Of a stretch of 64,000 nt of DNA, positions 24,601 to 34,415 are shown in pieces. The notes beneath the pieces are model-generated. The model did no database searches. It was not told the origin of the DNA and saw only the letters and a program-made list of their open reading frames with translations. Origin of the DNA: Helianthus annuus (lineage: Eukaryota > Streptophyta > Magnoliopsida > Asterales > Asteraceae); NCBI RefSeq assembly GCF_002127325.2, contig NC_035446.2, forward strand, positions 160,252,878 through 160,316,877, given 5' to 3'. A program made the translations under genes and the position numbers. Positions within the stretch are counted from its first letter, which is position 1. Each line of letters opens with the position of its first letter.

Positions 24601-24708
24601 TATTCCATTTTCTTGTTGCTTCTTCTCACTTTTTTTTTGCAACTGCTTTTTTCAATTTCTTTTGCTGCTCCTTTTCACTTTCTTTTGCAGCCAATTCTTC
24701 TTTTTCTT

Positions 24709-26219
24709 CTAACCTTGGTTTGGCCTCCTCATTCTTCTTCCTCTTTGCATCCAAAACTCAACGAGGCCACCAAGAGCAATGTCCGGGTCTTCATCTATGA
24801 GAAGTTGTTCCGCCACTTCAGCAGGGGTAACATCCACATGGCCGATCAACTCATCAATGTCTTCCAAAAGATCATGTTCGGTAATACTAAGATAGACTGA
24901 GACCAGCACTCTCAAGGCGCACGGAGTGCAGTATGACATGTGGATGTGAACATCCATACGACCCGGACGAACAAGTGCCGGATCAAGAACCTCCTTCCTG
25001 TTTGTCGTGAATATTATGATCCTCTCGTCGCCACAACTTGACGATATCCCGTCAATGGAATTAAGGAACCCTGATAACGCTAGCTTAACAAAACAAATGT
25101 TGTTAGACTCATAACGACTATAATTATTGTAATCAACTAGTATTTAGTTTTACTAACCTTTCCGTTGTTATTATATGTTTGAGCTCCCCGATTGTGCAAC
25201 TTAACCGAGCAATCAATGTCCTCCACCACAAGTATTGAACGGTTTGCAGTCCCCAACAAAACCGTTCGCAGCTCAGAGTTCGAACAAATGTCAGTCAAGT
25301 CCAAGTCGTATATGTCAAACTTCAAGTAATTCGCGATGGCTGCAACCAAGCTAGACTTCCCAGTACCCGGAGGACCGTTCAACAAGTAGCCTCTCTTCCA
25401 CGCTTTACCGACTTTGCGATAATGCTCTCTCCTCGCCACAAACCTATCCAAATCCTTCACCAGCATCTCCTTCACACCGGGATCCATTGCCACCGTCTCA
25501 AATGTCGCCGGGTGGTCGAGTTTCACCGACTCCCAATACCAACCTTCGAGTGTGAACAGCTTCACCGTTCTCTTGTTTTGTTTATGGGTTTCGGAGGTGT
25601 TGATTATATACGGCAAGTAGGAATTCAACACAAAATCTTTGTGTTTCTGGTGAAACGTGAGTTCTAACGATCGGATGTCGGTTCGGCCGTATCTGTCGTT
25701 AGATTTCAACTGCTTGGAAAGCAAAGACCAAGTGAAGTGGACTCCATTGTAAACATCTGTATACTCCTCGTTGATTTCCATAGCTACGTTAAACTGTTGT
25801 TTGTTTGGGTTTTTAGTGACGTTTACACGACGAACTTCGGAGGATATACGGGTGGATAGGTAGAGTTGGGCGGCGTTGTAGATTTCATTGTCGCTATACC
25901 CATCGAATTCGTCAAACACCATGGTGAACTGGTTGGAGAACTTGTTGAGAACATTACTTGCTATGTACTTTTCTAATTCACGGCGGAATTCACGGCGGAT
26001 TTCAACGGGCAAGTAGTCACGGGAGACTCTGCGGAGTACCATTGCCGTTGCGGCGACAGATTCGACGGTGGAGATCACTCTTTTGACGATGCCAACTTTG
26101 GATTTAGTGGAGGGGGGATCCGTTTTGAAAGTCTGGTCGTTGGGGACGAGGTGACAGTTGGAGATGAAGGGGACCGGGATGACCATAACGCATAGACTAG
26201 AAAGTAAAGTAGTAAACAT
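24709..26219 (-). CDS. AAA-ATPase, BCS1/HSR4-like, copy B, diverged
   Basis: Second copy of the AAA gene. Exon 1 is 26219-25158 (354 codons) and exon 2 is 25083-24709 (124 codons plus stop), split by a 74-bp intron; predicted 478 aa. Walker A GPPGTGKS (282-289), Walker B ILVVEDID and the sensor/arginine-finger region IIIFTTNR...RPGRMD are kept. Odd points: a different N-terminal leader (MFTTLLSSLCVMV...), LWSS changed to ISSS at the start of exon 2, and a one-base loss near 24760 that replaces the conserved charged tail with a short new one ending at 24709. The core may still work, but the copy looks like it is drifting toward a pseudogene. Confidence 0.8.
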
Positions 26220-26808
26220 AAAGCGATTAGTTGTGTAAGAAATTAACAGTCAAAATCACATGAACATAAAATAATTATCGAACCAAAAGAACGAGTAAAA
26301 GAAGTTAAGTAAAAGATGTTTCATTACCTATCTTGTTGATCTCGTGTGTGGATTTTAGGTCAAGGTTTTAAGAAAATAGCAATGGGTAGGTTTTTTTAAG
26401 TCAAAACAAGGAATATAAATATAATAACCTAACTAACAACCAGGACACAATTTTGGAAAATAAATATTAACCTAACTAACAACCTGGACACAATTTTGGA
26501 AAATAAATATAATCGTTTTATTCCTTGATCTTCAATATTTTTAGGGTACGCATTTATTGTTACTAATTATGTAAACAAAGCAAATATCCGAAATCAAAAC
26601 TAAAAAGTAAAAACCACTCAGATGAACCATTTGGGTTGACCTTATTACAATGATCCAGGTTTAAAAAATTGGATGCTTGGGTATGGAGTTCTAGTTTCGT
26701 AATAAGTTTGCGTTTTAACTTTTAAGCTATATAAAAAAATTGTTACACTTGTATAGCTTTTGAGACAAGCTATAATGTGGATTTGTTGCCTACATATTTT
26801 GTCAAGTT
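26220..26808. other. Upstream region of AAA copy B
   Basis: Noncoding. A roughly 44-bp unit (ACCTAACTAACAACC...GGACACAATTTTGG) is repeated twice in tandem between about 26427 and 26512. Confidence 0.5.
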
Positions 26809-26811
26809 TTA

Positions 26812-27125
26812 GGGGCTGTTTGTTTACCTCTTAATAAGGCTTTTAATGGTTCAAACCTTTTACTGGTTCAGCACTTAATGGTTCAGACTGTTTGTTTTAC
26901 AAGCAGATGTCTGAATGGTTCAGACATTTGCCTCTGAATGGTTAAGATTTATACAGAGTCTGAATGGTTAAGACCTCTAATCTGAATTGGTCAGACATTT
27001 GCCTCTGAATAGTTAAGAATTATACAGGCTCCTAATGGTTCAGACCTCTTACTGGTTCAGCATTTAATGGTTCAGACTTCTTACTGGTCCCGCACTTAAC
27101 CATTCAGATGTTGTCAAACAGCCCC
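26812..27125. mobile_element. Tourist-like MITE, 314 bp
   Basis: Inverted ends GGGGCTGTTTGTTTA and (inward from the right) GGGGCTGTTTGACAA, with TTA at 26809-26811 and 27126-27128. The interior is built from repeated phrases CTGAATGGTTCAGAC and CTGAATGGTTAAGA. Confidence 0.8.
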
Positions 27126-27128
27126 TTA

Positions 27129-27814
27129 ATTGAAAAAAATAACTATATGTGTGAGTAAGCCAGTTTGTCAACATATACTTGTTTTGTGTTATTTTAAATC
27201 ACTGAAGTGGATATATGTATCAAGTACCCATACAAATGCATAAGTATTGCTGAAAAAATGTAATTAAACATAACTTCTTTTATTATTTTTTATAAGTTCT
27301 TAGTACATTTTTTGTTGTTTGTATATGGGCTTATTGAAATGGCTGAATGGGCTCGTTGCTGATGGGCTTATAGCTGAAAGGAGAGGAGGCTTGTACTGAT
27401 GGGCTTGTAGTAGGTTGTAGCTTGAAAAGAGAAGGCCCGTTCTTAGGTTGTGGTTCAAGTCGGGTACTGTATTGACCTTGGCCTAGAGGTAAGGATGTAA
27501 TCGAACCGAACGGACACGAACAAGGTCATGTTCGTGTTAGTACATCAAGGAAACTAATATGTTCGTGAATTGTTCACAAATGCATACCAAACATAAGTTT
27601 ATGTTCGTGTTCTTTCGTTAAGGAAATTCAATTGTTCACGAACAGTTCGTGAACACTGGTCTCGAACACAAACGAAAGTTTAACTTGAAAATAAAATAAG
27701 ACATTATAAACTTTAAACACTTGATATAAATAGTTAAATACAACCATCAAATAAAAAATCAAAACACAAGAAGTCTATTACAACCACCAAACGATGAATC
27801 AAGTTTAACTAACT
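27129..27814. other. Intergenic DNA
   Basis: No gene. 27495-27680 is rich in GTTCGTGAACA palindromic phrases, probably a decayed MITE. Confidence 0.4.
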
Positions 27815-28079
27815 TAGACATAAGAGTTAATTACGTTTTTCGTACTTGTGGTTTGTCAAAAATTACTATTTCAGTCCATTAATTTAAAAATTGTGATTTC
27901 AGTCCCTGTGGTTTCACTTTCGTAACTATTACAATCCACCTCCGTAAACCTCATCCATTTGTGCTGTTAAATACATGTGAAAAGACCATAATGCCCACGT
28001 CAATAAAAAAATAATATATAAAATTCTCAAAATAATAAACAATTGGTGGGTCCCACTTGACAAAGTTACAAGACTTCAT

Positions 28080-28287
28080 TCATGGAACACTCTTGACCGA
28101 TGAGTGATTTGGCTTAATGGGGTTATTTTTGTCTAGATGTTAGTCTAGTTGTCTTTTTTGGTGTTTTTTGATGTACTTTCATGGGGTATGTCCCATGTTT
28201 GAACTAGTATGGATGCGCCATACTACTTGCTTTGTATTGTTTTGTTGATATATAGAATCACCGGGGTAACCCTTTACCCAAAAAAAA
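28080..28287 (+). mobile_element. 5'-truncated LINE insertion
   Basis: A 208-bp insert in the left Pack-MULE arm, ending in CTTTACCCAAAAAAA and flanked by a perfect 15-bp duplication, GTTACAAGACTTCAT, at 28065-28079 and 28288-28302. The A-tail and long duplication indicate target-primed reverse transcription. The 3' end wording (TTGTATTGTTTTGTTGATATA) is like plant L1 tails, but no coding part is left. Confidence 0.75.
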
Positions 28288-28347
28288 GTTACAAGACTTC
28301 ATCCTTCTCACACCCTATGTTTTTCCAGTCATCTTCTTCGTCTCTGG

Positions 28348-28872
28348 CAGTGTTGCAAAAGTCGGATTCCTCGGCCGAGTACTCGGCGAGTACTCGGTCC
28401 TCGGACCTCCACCTTGGCGACTTCCTCCTAGGCGGTCTCAACTAGTCGGCCTCGGGAGTACTCGGTCCTAGTCGGCCTAGTCGGAGCCTAGTCGGCCTAG
28501 TCGGAGCCTAGTCGGCCTAGTCGGTCTAGGCGGTCAACGTGGTTGGTTGACTTTTAATCGGTCAAACTCGGTCAAAATCGGCCTACTCGGCCTTGTACTC
28601 GGACTACTCGGCCTTGTACTCGGACTACTCGGCCTTGTACTCAGACTAGTCGGACTTGTATTCAGAATATTTGAACTTTAAACATGTTTCATTTTAAATT
28701 ATACACAGTTGACATGAATTATGCTTATTTTAACACATAAATAATATATAACAATTAATTTTATTTATATTTACCATGTCCGCGTACTCCCCGAGTACTC
28801 TCCGAGTACTCCGATTACTCCCAACTCCCCAGTCGGCCGACTAGGAACCGCCTAGCGACTTTTACAACACTG
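28348..28872 (+). mobile_element. hAT MITE, copy 1 (TCGG-rich)
   Basis: Ends CAGTGTTGCAAAAGTCG and CGACTTTTACAACACTG are inverted repeats, and a perfect 8-bp duplication, GTCTCTGG, lies at 28340-28347 and 28873-28880. The interior is dominated by CTAGTCGG, GAGTACTCGG and their complements, so it can fold extensively. Confidence 0.9.
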
Positions 28873-28880
28873 GTCTCTGG

Positions 28881-29960
28881 TGAACTTTTCATTTCCGGAA
28901 AAAAATTCAAATTTTTCTTTCGGTTTCACTTTGTTCCCGGTCATCATCTTCGTCTCCAGTGACACTTTCGCCAGAGTTATGAACCATTTGCCAAACCTTA
29001 ACCGCACCGCTCTGATGACCAAAGACATACCGGTTGGTTTCCAACCAATCAGTGAATCAGAAAAGGTACAAGTGGTAACTGACACGATGAAATCGGACGG
29101 AGGTTGTGAAGTGTTGACAACCAATAAATAGTCACCATTTATGCTCCAAACCGCTGGCAGAATCCCAGTAGCTATCACGATTTAACCCGTTTATTCGTTC
29201 ATATAAATAGCCGAAACCGGAGACGCGAACCCAGGAAGTTTCCTGATGAAACCCAATGAGCTAAGATCCCATAACATGACAGTGCAGTCATCTGAACCGC
29301 TAATAATGACCATGTACGGCTGACAAATATGAAGACACGTGATTGTACCCGAGTGCAGTGTTGTAAAAGTCGCTAGGCGGTCCCTAGTCGGCCGACTAGG
29401 GAGTTGGGAGTAATCGGAGTACTCGGAGAGTACTCGGGGAGTACGCGGACATGGTAAATATAAAGAGAATTAATTGTTATATATTATTTGTGTATTAAAA
29501 TAAGCATTATTCATGTCAACTGAGTATAATTTAAAATGGAACATGTTTAAAGTTCAAATATTCTGAATACTAGTCCAACTAGTCTGAGTACAAGGCCGAG
29601 TAGTCCGAGTACAAGGCCGAGTATGCCGATTTTGACCGAGTTTGACCGATTAAAAGTCAACAAACCACGTTGACCGCCTAGACCGACTAGGCCGACTACG
29701 TCCGACTAGGCGCCGACTAGGCCGACTACGCACCGAGTACTCCCGAGTAATCCCGAGGCCGACTAATTGAGACCGCCTAGGAGGAAGTCGCCTCGGAGAG
29801 GGTCCGAGGACCGAGTACTCGCCGAGTACTCGGCCGAGTAATCCGACTTTTACAACACTGCCCGAGTGAGCAGAAAGAGCTTTTTCTAATTGTAAGGTTC
29901 GCGGTGCATGGGGCCCACTGGAGGCTGGAGCTACCAACCCGCCAAACACATACCAAACCG
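28881..29960 (-). pseudogene. Captured fragment of a BEACH-WD40 (SPIRRIG-like) gene
   Basis: Minus-strand translation from about 29960 gives WD-repeat wording of plant BEACH-domain proteins of the SPIRRIG/BCHB type: ALSAHSG, TCLHICQPYMVIISGSDDC, TVMLWDLSSLGFIRKLPGF, VWSINGDYLLVVNTSQ and, in another frame, GHQSGAVKVWQMVH. Such proteins act in membrane trafficking and mRNA regulation. Breaks: two in-frame TAA codons at about 29193 and 29184, a frameshift near 29070, and a hAT MITE splitting it at 29356-29860. It is carried inside the Pack-MULE and cannot encode the original protein. Confidence 0.8.
29356..29860 (-). mobile_element. hAT MITE, copy 2, inverted relative to copy 1
   Basis: Ends CAGTGTTGTAAAAGTCG and CGACTTTTACAACACTG with a perfect 8-bp duplication, CCCGAGTG, at 29348-29355 and 29861-29868. 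It is the same family as the element at 28348-28872 but in the opposite orientation, about 480 bp away. It interrupts the captured WD40 fragment. Confidence 0.9.
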
Positions 29961-30323
29961 GAGAAAATTTTGGTGGAAATGAAGAGCTCGCCGGAGACGA
30001 AGAAGATGACCAGAGAAGAGCTCGCCGGAGAAGATGACCGGGGACGAAAAAGATGACTGGAGAAGGATGAAGTCTTGTAACTTTATGAAGTGGGACCCAC
30101 CAATTGTTTATTATCTTTAGAATTTTATATATTAGTGACAAGGGCATTATGGTCTTTTCACATATATTTAACAGAATAAATGGATGAGGTTAACGGAGGT
30201 GGATTGTAATAGTTACGAAAGTGAAACCACATGGACTGAAATCGTAATTTTTAAACTAATGGACTAAAATAGTGATTTTTGACAAACCACAGGGACAAAA
30301 AACGTAATTAACTCTAGACATAA

Positions 30324-30830
30324 TTATTCAGAATTACTTAGCCATAATTATCCCAGAAAATGTCTTAAATGACCAAATTTTAGCTAGTTTAAAAAAAAAT
30401 AGGGTTTCAAGTTTTCAACATATTTAGATAAAATGTTTATTATTTATTATAAAAAGATAAAAATAGATAAAATATATATTAAAACTATGTTAACATGGTG
30501 GACTCCACCCATCGCCTCCTTCAGAGTCATTGGGCTCTGAACAAACTCCTTTTTGTTGATGTCATTTTTTAAGTAGCTGAAGTTGTCACTAGAACAACAG
30601 ATTGGGGATAGGAAAAGACGATGGAGAGGTGGGGGGGGGTGGGTTGGGTTATGAAGGGGTATGGTCCCAGATCTCGCGTCAGCATCGACCGCGAGTGACC
30701 ATTACCCTTATCAAAACCCCCACTAGCTAACAACCTACTTGTGCCCATGCGGGAACGCGTCGACACAAGGGTTGAATCCAATCTATCTAGTAACAAAGAA
30801 GGACTTACATGGAACATGAGAACGGTAGAG
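30324..30830. other. Intergenic DNA, possible 3' end of a gypsy interior
   Basis: AT-rich up to about 30540, then GC-richer sequence that runs into the LTR at 30831 and may be what remains of that retrotransposon's internal region. No coding similarity is recognised. A G-run lies at about 30632-30640. Confidence 0.35.
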
Positions 30831-31593
30831 TGATGCGACATAGCATCACATCTGGTGTACGAAAACGGAAGTATTCACAGCGATGCGGCATCGCACCGCG
30901 TCCAGTGAACACTTCTATCAATACAGGAAAGCCTTACCTTAGGCATAGAAGAAGATGAACGTAGCGGTACGGCTGACACCGCACCATACGGACATTTTCG
31001 TCACGACAAGGGATGCAGGCAAGACGACGATGCGGCTAGCACCGCATCTCGCGTATTCCTTGATCACAAGTAGGAGACGCGGTAACTTCAGATGTTACCG
31101 CACGTAGCGATGGGCCTTACACCGCATCCTATGCACTCAAGCAAGTGGTACTGACACCACAGTGCAAGTGGCACCAATGGCAGCTACCTGTCAGGGCTAC
31201 GTAAGCAATGGACTGACGTGGCGTAACCTCCATAACCGACGAGCCTGACACACCTGAAAAGGGGCAGCACGTCGTCAGTCCATCCATCATCATCCTCCTT
31301 CACTCCTCGGCTATAAATACCAACCCCAAACCAGGTTTGAGGTATCTTCTCACAACTCTCTCACTACTACTACTATCTTACTTTGCTTCCCAAGCAAACT
31401 ACTGATTCTCACGCCGGAGAGTGGTAACAAGGAGCACCCCCCACCTCATCCTCCTTGTTACGAGTCACGGCTTGTTTCCTTGTGCAGGAGATCAACCACC
31501 GGTGATCCAGCCAGCGATCCTCGAGAGGAAAGGATTAACCCTTCTTGACGAGACCAGTGTGTTAACCCTGCCCGGTTAACCATTGTTTCATCA
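30831..31593 (+). mobile_element. Single LTR of a gypsy-type retrotransposon
   Basis: A 763-bp unit beginning TGATGCGACATAG and ending GTTTCATCA (inverted TGATG/CATCA ends). It contains a TATA box (GGCTATAAATACC near 31310) followed by a CT-rich leader, the layout of U3-R-U5. The U3 part repeats GCGGTA/ATGCGG words. No matching 5-bp duplication was found (TAGAG left, GGTTA right), and no primer-binding site follows, so it is a 3' LTR remnant or a rearranged solo LTR. Confidence 0.65.
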
Positions 31594-31599
31594 GGTTAG

Positions 31600-33020
31600 T
31601 AGGGGTGTTCAAAAAAATTCGTATCTGAAACCAAATCTGAAATATCCAAAAATCCGTATCCGAAATTTTTGATATCCGAAAAGTCGAATATCCGAAAACC
31701 GGATAATCCGAATTTTCGGATTCGGATATTAATTTCAAAAATTTCGGAAAATCCGATTATCCGAAAAATAATTATTTTTATAAATATATATATATAGTAT
31801 ATGAGCATTATATTTAGTTTGAAATATAGTGAAAAATAGCAAATAATCGGATACAGATGTGGATTTATGAATGATTTTTGTTTTCAATGTTGGAAATTTG
31901 GAAAATCGAATATAAGTTTAGTTTTCAAACTTGGTTTCGTGAATAATCAAACAAAATCGCGCGGTTATTCGCGGAAGTAAACAAATTCCCATCCGTGTTA
32001 AGAAACCCAAAAGGGTATAAGTTATTCTCAATAACCGGATCATTAGTCTGCGCTAAAAACGCCAAATTATAAGCTTTATCCGAAGACATCGTTTTCGGAT
32101 AAAACTCGTAGTTAAACTGCCGACGGCCGCCAATCACAATCTGGTGACCGTCGGGCAACACATGATTAGTAGCATACCACCTCTGGTTAACCAACCCGGA
32201 TAGTATCTCTTTCCAATCACATTTGCAACAGGACTTATCGAACACCCTTACAACGCGTTCGCGATCATTAAACCCGCTAGTCTGAACAAGGCTTTCATCA
32301 GGCATTAATGCGCCTGACGAACACCAAACGTCTGTCAGCACCATGAGAGGACATATGGTATTTAAAACAACGTCGTATTCGACAGAATGAGCGGTACTGT
32401 CTCTCTTCAACACGCGTTCGTGTGGATCCTCGCGGCATTTTCCTTCTGGTAAAGAGATGTTGGAGGTACCAAAATCGGTTCGGTCAAAAATAATAGGGGT
32501 GTTAAAAAAAATCCGTATTCGAAACCGAATCCGAAATATCCAAAAATCCGTATCCGAAATATCCAAAATTTTGGATATCCGAAAACTGGATAATCCGAAT
32601 TTTCGGTTTATTATTCGGATGTTAATTTCAAAAATTTCGGATAATCAGATTATCCGATATCCGAAAACTATTTTTTATAAATATATATAGTATATGAGCA
32701 TTATATTTAGTTTGAAATATAGTAAAATATAGCAAATAATCGGATTCAGGTGTGGATTTATGAATTTTTTTAGTTTTCAATGTTGGAAATTTGGAAAATT
32801 GAATATAAGTTTAGTTTTAATCTATGCACAAAACATTTTTTTTATTTTTTTTAGAAATTCGGATATCCGTTTGGATATCTGAATCCGTATCCGAAATTTC
32901 GGATATCCGAAATTTCAATTTCGAATGCGGATTCGGATATCAATATTCACTATTCGAAATTTTCGGATATCTGGTTTTCGGATATCCGAAAACCGGATAA
33001 TCCGATCTTGAACACACCTA
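31600..33020. mobile_element. Composite hAT-like repeat with a captured oxidase fragment
   Basis: Outer ends TAGGGGTGTTCAA (31600) and TTGAACACACCTA (33020) are inverted. A left half-unit (31600 to about 31922) and a full unit (32494-33020) share about 290 bp in the same orientation, rich in ATCCGAAAA/TTCGGAT words. Between them sits a galactose/glyoxal oxidase fragment. One reading is a hAT-family element that took up gene DNA, followed by insertion or duplication of a second unit. Flanks CAGGTTAG and TGTGTTAG match only partly, so a single-insertion origin is not proven. Confidence 0.55.
31925..32493 (-). pseudogene. Fragment of a galactose/glyoxal oxidase (GLOX-like) gene
   Basis: About 185 codons, uninterrupted, covering the N-terminal part of a plant aldehyde oxidase GLOX-type protein, a secreted copper-radical enzyme of the cell wall. 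Recognisable family wording: FDRTDFGTSNISLPEGKC, STAHSVEYD, DVWCSSGALMPD, GLVNQRWYATNHVLPDG, GGRRQFNYEFYPK, NNLYPFGFLNTDGNLF, NNRAILFDY. Full-length relatives are roughly three times longer. The frame stays open upstream into the MITE, so a 213-codon chimeric ORF (to 32566) begins with about 29 repeat-derived residues. It has no signal peptide and lacks the downstream copper-site region. Confidence 0.8.
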
Positions 33021-33445
33021 TGTGTTAGGTAGTATTGTATTTTACTATGTGGCCCGCATCATTTAGGTTTAGATTTAAAAAAAAAAAGTTGGGTCCTTTT
33101 GAATTCTTAAATACTAAAAATTATATTTTTTTAATGTCTTAAGTATAATTTTCTAGTAGTAATGATAGTTTAGTCATTTCAACTGTATTTAACCGGAAAA
33201 AAAAAAAACAATGTTTATCTAGTCGTGGGACTATCTAAATAAACAAGTGAGAATACAATAGGGAAAAACATGTAATTTTAGAAAGATGATAACCAAAGGT
33301 GAAATTTTGGACAAGCACTATTCGAACAATTTACTCATTATTAATTATTGTGTTTGCCTTCTCTTTGTTAAATGTTTTGCGATGAGCTACGGTGTATTCA
33401 AATAGTTAAGTAGATTAAGATATTGGTTCATAAAGTGGTGTGTTC
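33021..33445. other. Intergenic DNA
   Basis: AT-rich, with no gene or element boundary recognised. Confidence 0.4.
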
Positions 33446-33826
33446 GAAATGAAATCATGAACTCGGTTCGTACTATATAGCACAAGACCAATGTGTTACA
33501 TTTGTTATTCAGGTACAAACTAAATTACAACTTCTCACAAGGACATAGTTTAATGCAATTGTTTGAAGGTCAAATGTCTAATATGCCCTTCAAAAATTGG
33601 CTTTTTGTTTGATTAGAATGTACCGCAACATGTTAAAACGCATGAGCCAGCAAACTTTCAGGACATAGACTAATAATGAGTCTTCATTAGGGTGTAAGGG
33701 GTGCTCACCTAATAGGTGAGTCCCCTCTCTTACGCCAAACCAATCCTCGTGTGCCACGTCAACTCCCCTCTTAAACTCCCCTAACACCCTAAATTGATGG
33801 CGGCACTCCCCTATTAGGTGAATTGG

Positions 33827-33861
<35 letters not shown>

Positions 33862-34225
33862 GCATTGATTGGTCCCCTCTCCCTCTCTCCTCCCCCTCTC
33901 TTCGGTGAGCCGCCACCGGTTTGTTGCCTCTCTTTTGGTCACCGATATGTTGGCGGTGCATTCACTCATCGGCAAGAGGTGTCACCGATGGGAAATCGGT
34001 GAGCACCCCGTTCCCTCTAAATTTGCTTCTAATGTTGTTGAGAAATGTTTTAATTATGAAAAGAAAATGTTTGGTTCTAATAATGAAAATGAGTCGTCGT
34101 TACAAGTGAGAAACCTTTCTAAACATTTCCCAAATTGCCCGTTATGTATTGTAAAAAGAGAACTGTAAATGGTCGATGCTTGCTTTTGATGGATAAGTTA
34201 ACATGGGAGCATGGTTTTATGTATG
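33446..34225 (+). pseudogene. PUMILIO exons 7-8 and 3' UTR remnant (second decayed copy)
   Basis: Collinear with the PUMILIO gene: exon 7 (AATGAAATCATGAACTCGG...), its intron (CATAGTTTAATGCAATTGTTTG), exon 8 up to 33686, a MITE, then the rest of exon 8 (TTTGCTTCTAATGTTGTTGAGAAATG) and its donor. The sequence then jumps to the 3' UTR (AGAGAACTGTAAATGGTCGATG...GGGAGCATG), so exons 9-10 are deleted. It shares an insertion in the intron (ACAAA.TAAATTACAA...GGACATAG) with the fragment at 23433 that the intact gene lacks. It lies before AAA copy C as the intact gene lies before copy A. Confidence 0.88.
33690..34017. mobile_element. Tourist-like MITE inside the PUMILIO remnant
   Basis: A 328-bp insert splitting exon 8 of the decayed PUMILIO copy. 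Inverted ends GGGTGTAAGGGGTGCTCACC and (inward from the right) GAGGGAACGGGGTGCTCACC, with TTA at 33687-33689 and TAA at 34018-34020. It contains an A/T homopolymer at about 33829-33856. A related copy lies at 40059-40295 and fragments near 1970 and 21366. Confidence 0.75.
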
Positions 34226-34415
34226 GGTGGCAATTTCTAACAGAACTCGAAACACAACCTGAAAAATTTCAGGTTTTGGGTAGCTAATGCGACCCGCTTT
34301 ACTAAATAGGTCAACTCGAACACAACCTGTTTAATATATTGGTTAACCCGAACAGGATTGTTGAAAAAATGGGTTAACCTTTCAACCCATTTAAAAGTTT
34401 TTAAAAACTAGGGTT
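34226..34415. other. Short intergenic stretch
   Basis: AACCCG-rich phrases (AACCTGAAAAATTTCAGG, palindromic) typical of decayed MITEs. No gene. Confidence 0.35.

Larger units (their letters stand above)
27824..30314 (-). mobile_element. Pack-MULE carrying a BEACH-WD40 gene fragment
   Basis: Ends GAGTTAATTACG and CGTAATTAACTC are inverted, and the arms pair over about 250 bp or more (27824-28079 continued at 28303-28347, against about 30000-30314). A perfect 9-bp duplication, TAGACATAA, lies at 27815-27823 and 30315-30323, the Mutator signature. No transposase is present. The interior is a fragment of a host gene, which is the definition of a Pack-MULE. Later insertions inside it are a LINE end and two hAT MITEs. 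Confidence 0.88.

Noticed and set aside
30569..30841. 90-codon minus-strand ORF before the lone LTR
   Set aside because: No recognisable domain and it crosses the LTR border; could be chance in GC-richer sequence.
30826..31598. 5-bp target duplication around the lone LTR
   Set aside because: The flanks TAGAG and GGTTA do not match, so a clean solo-LTR insertion cannot be claimed.
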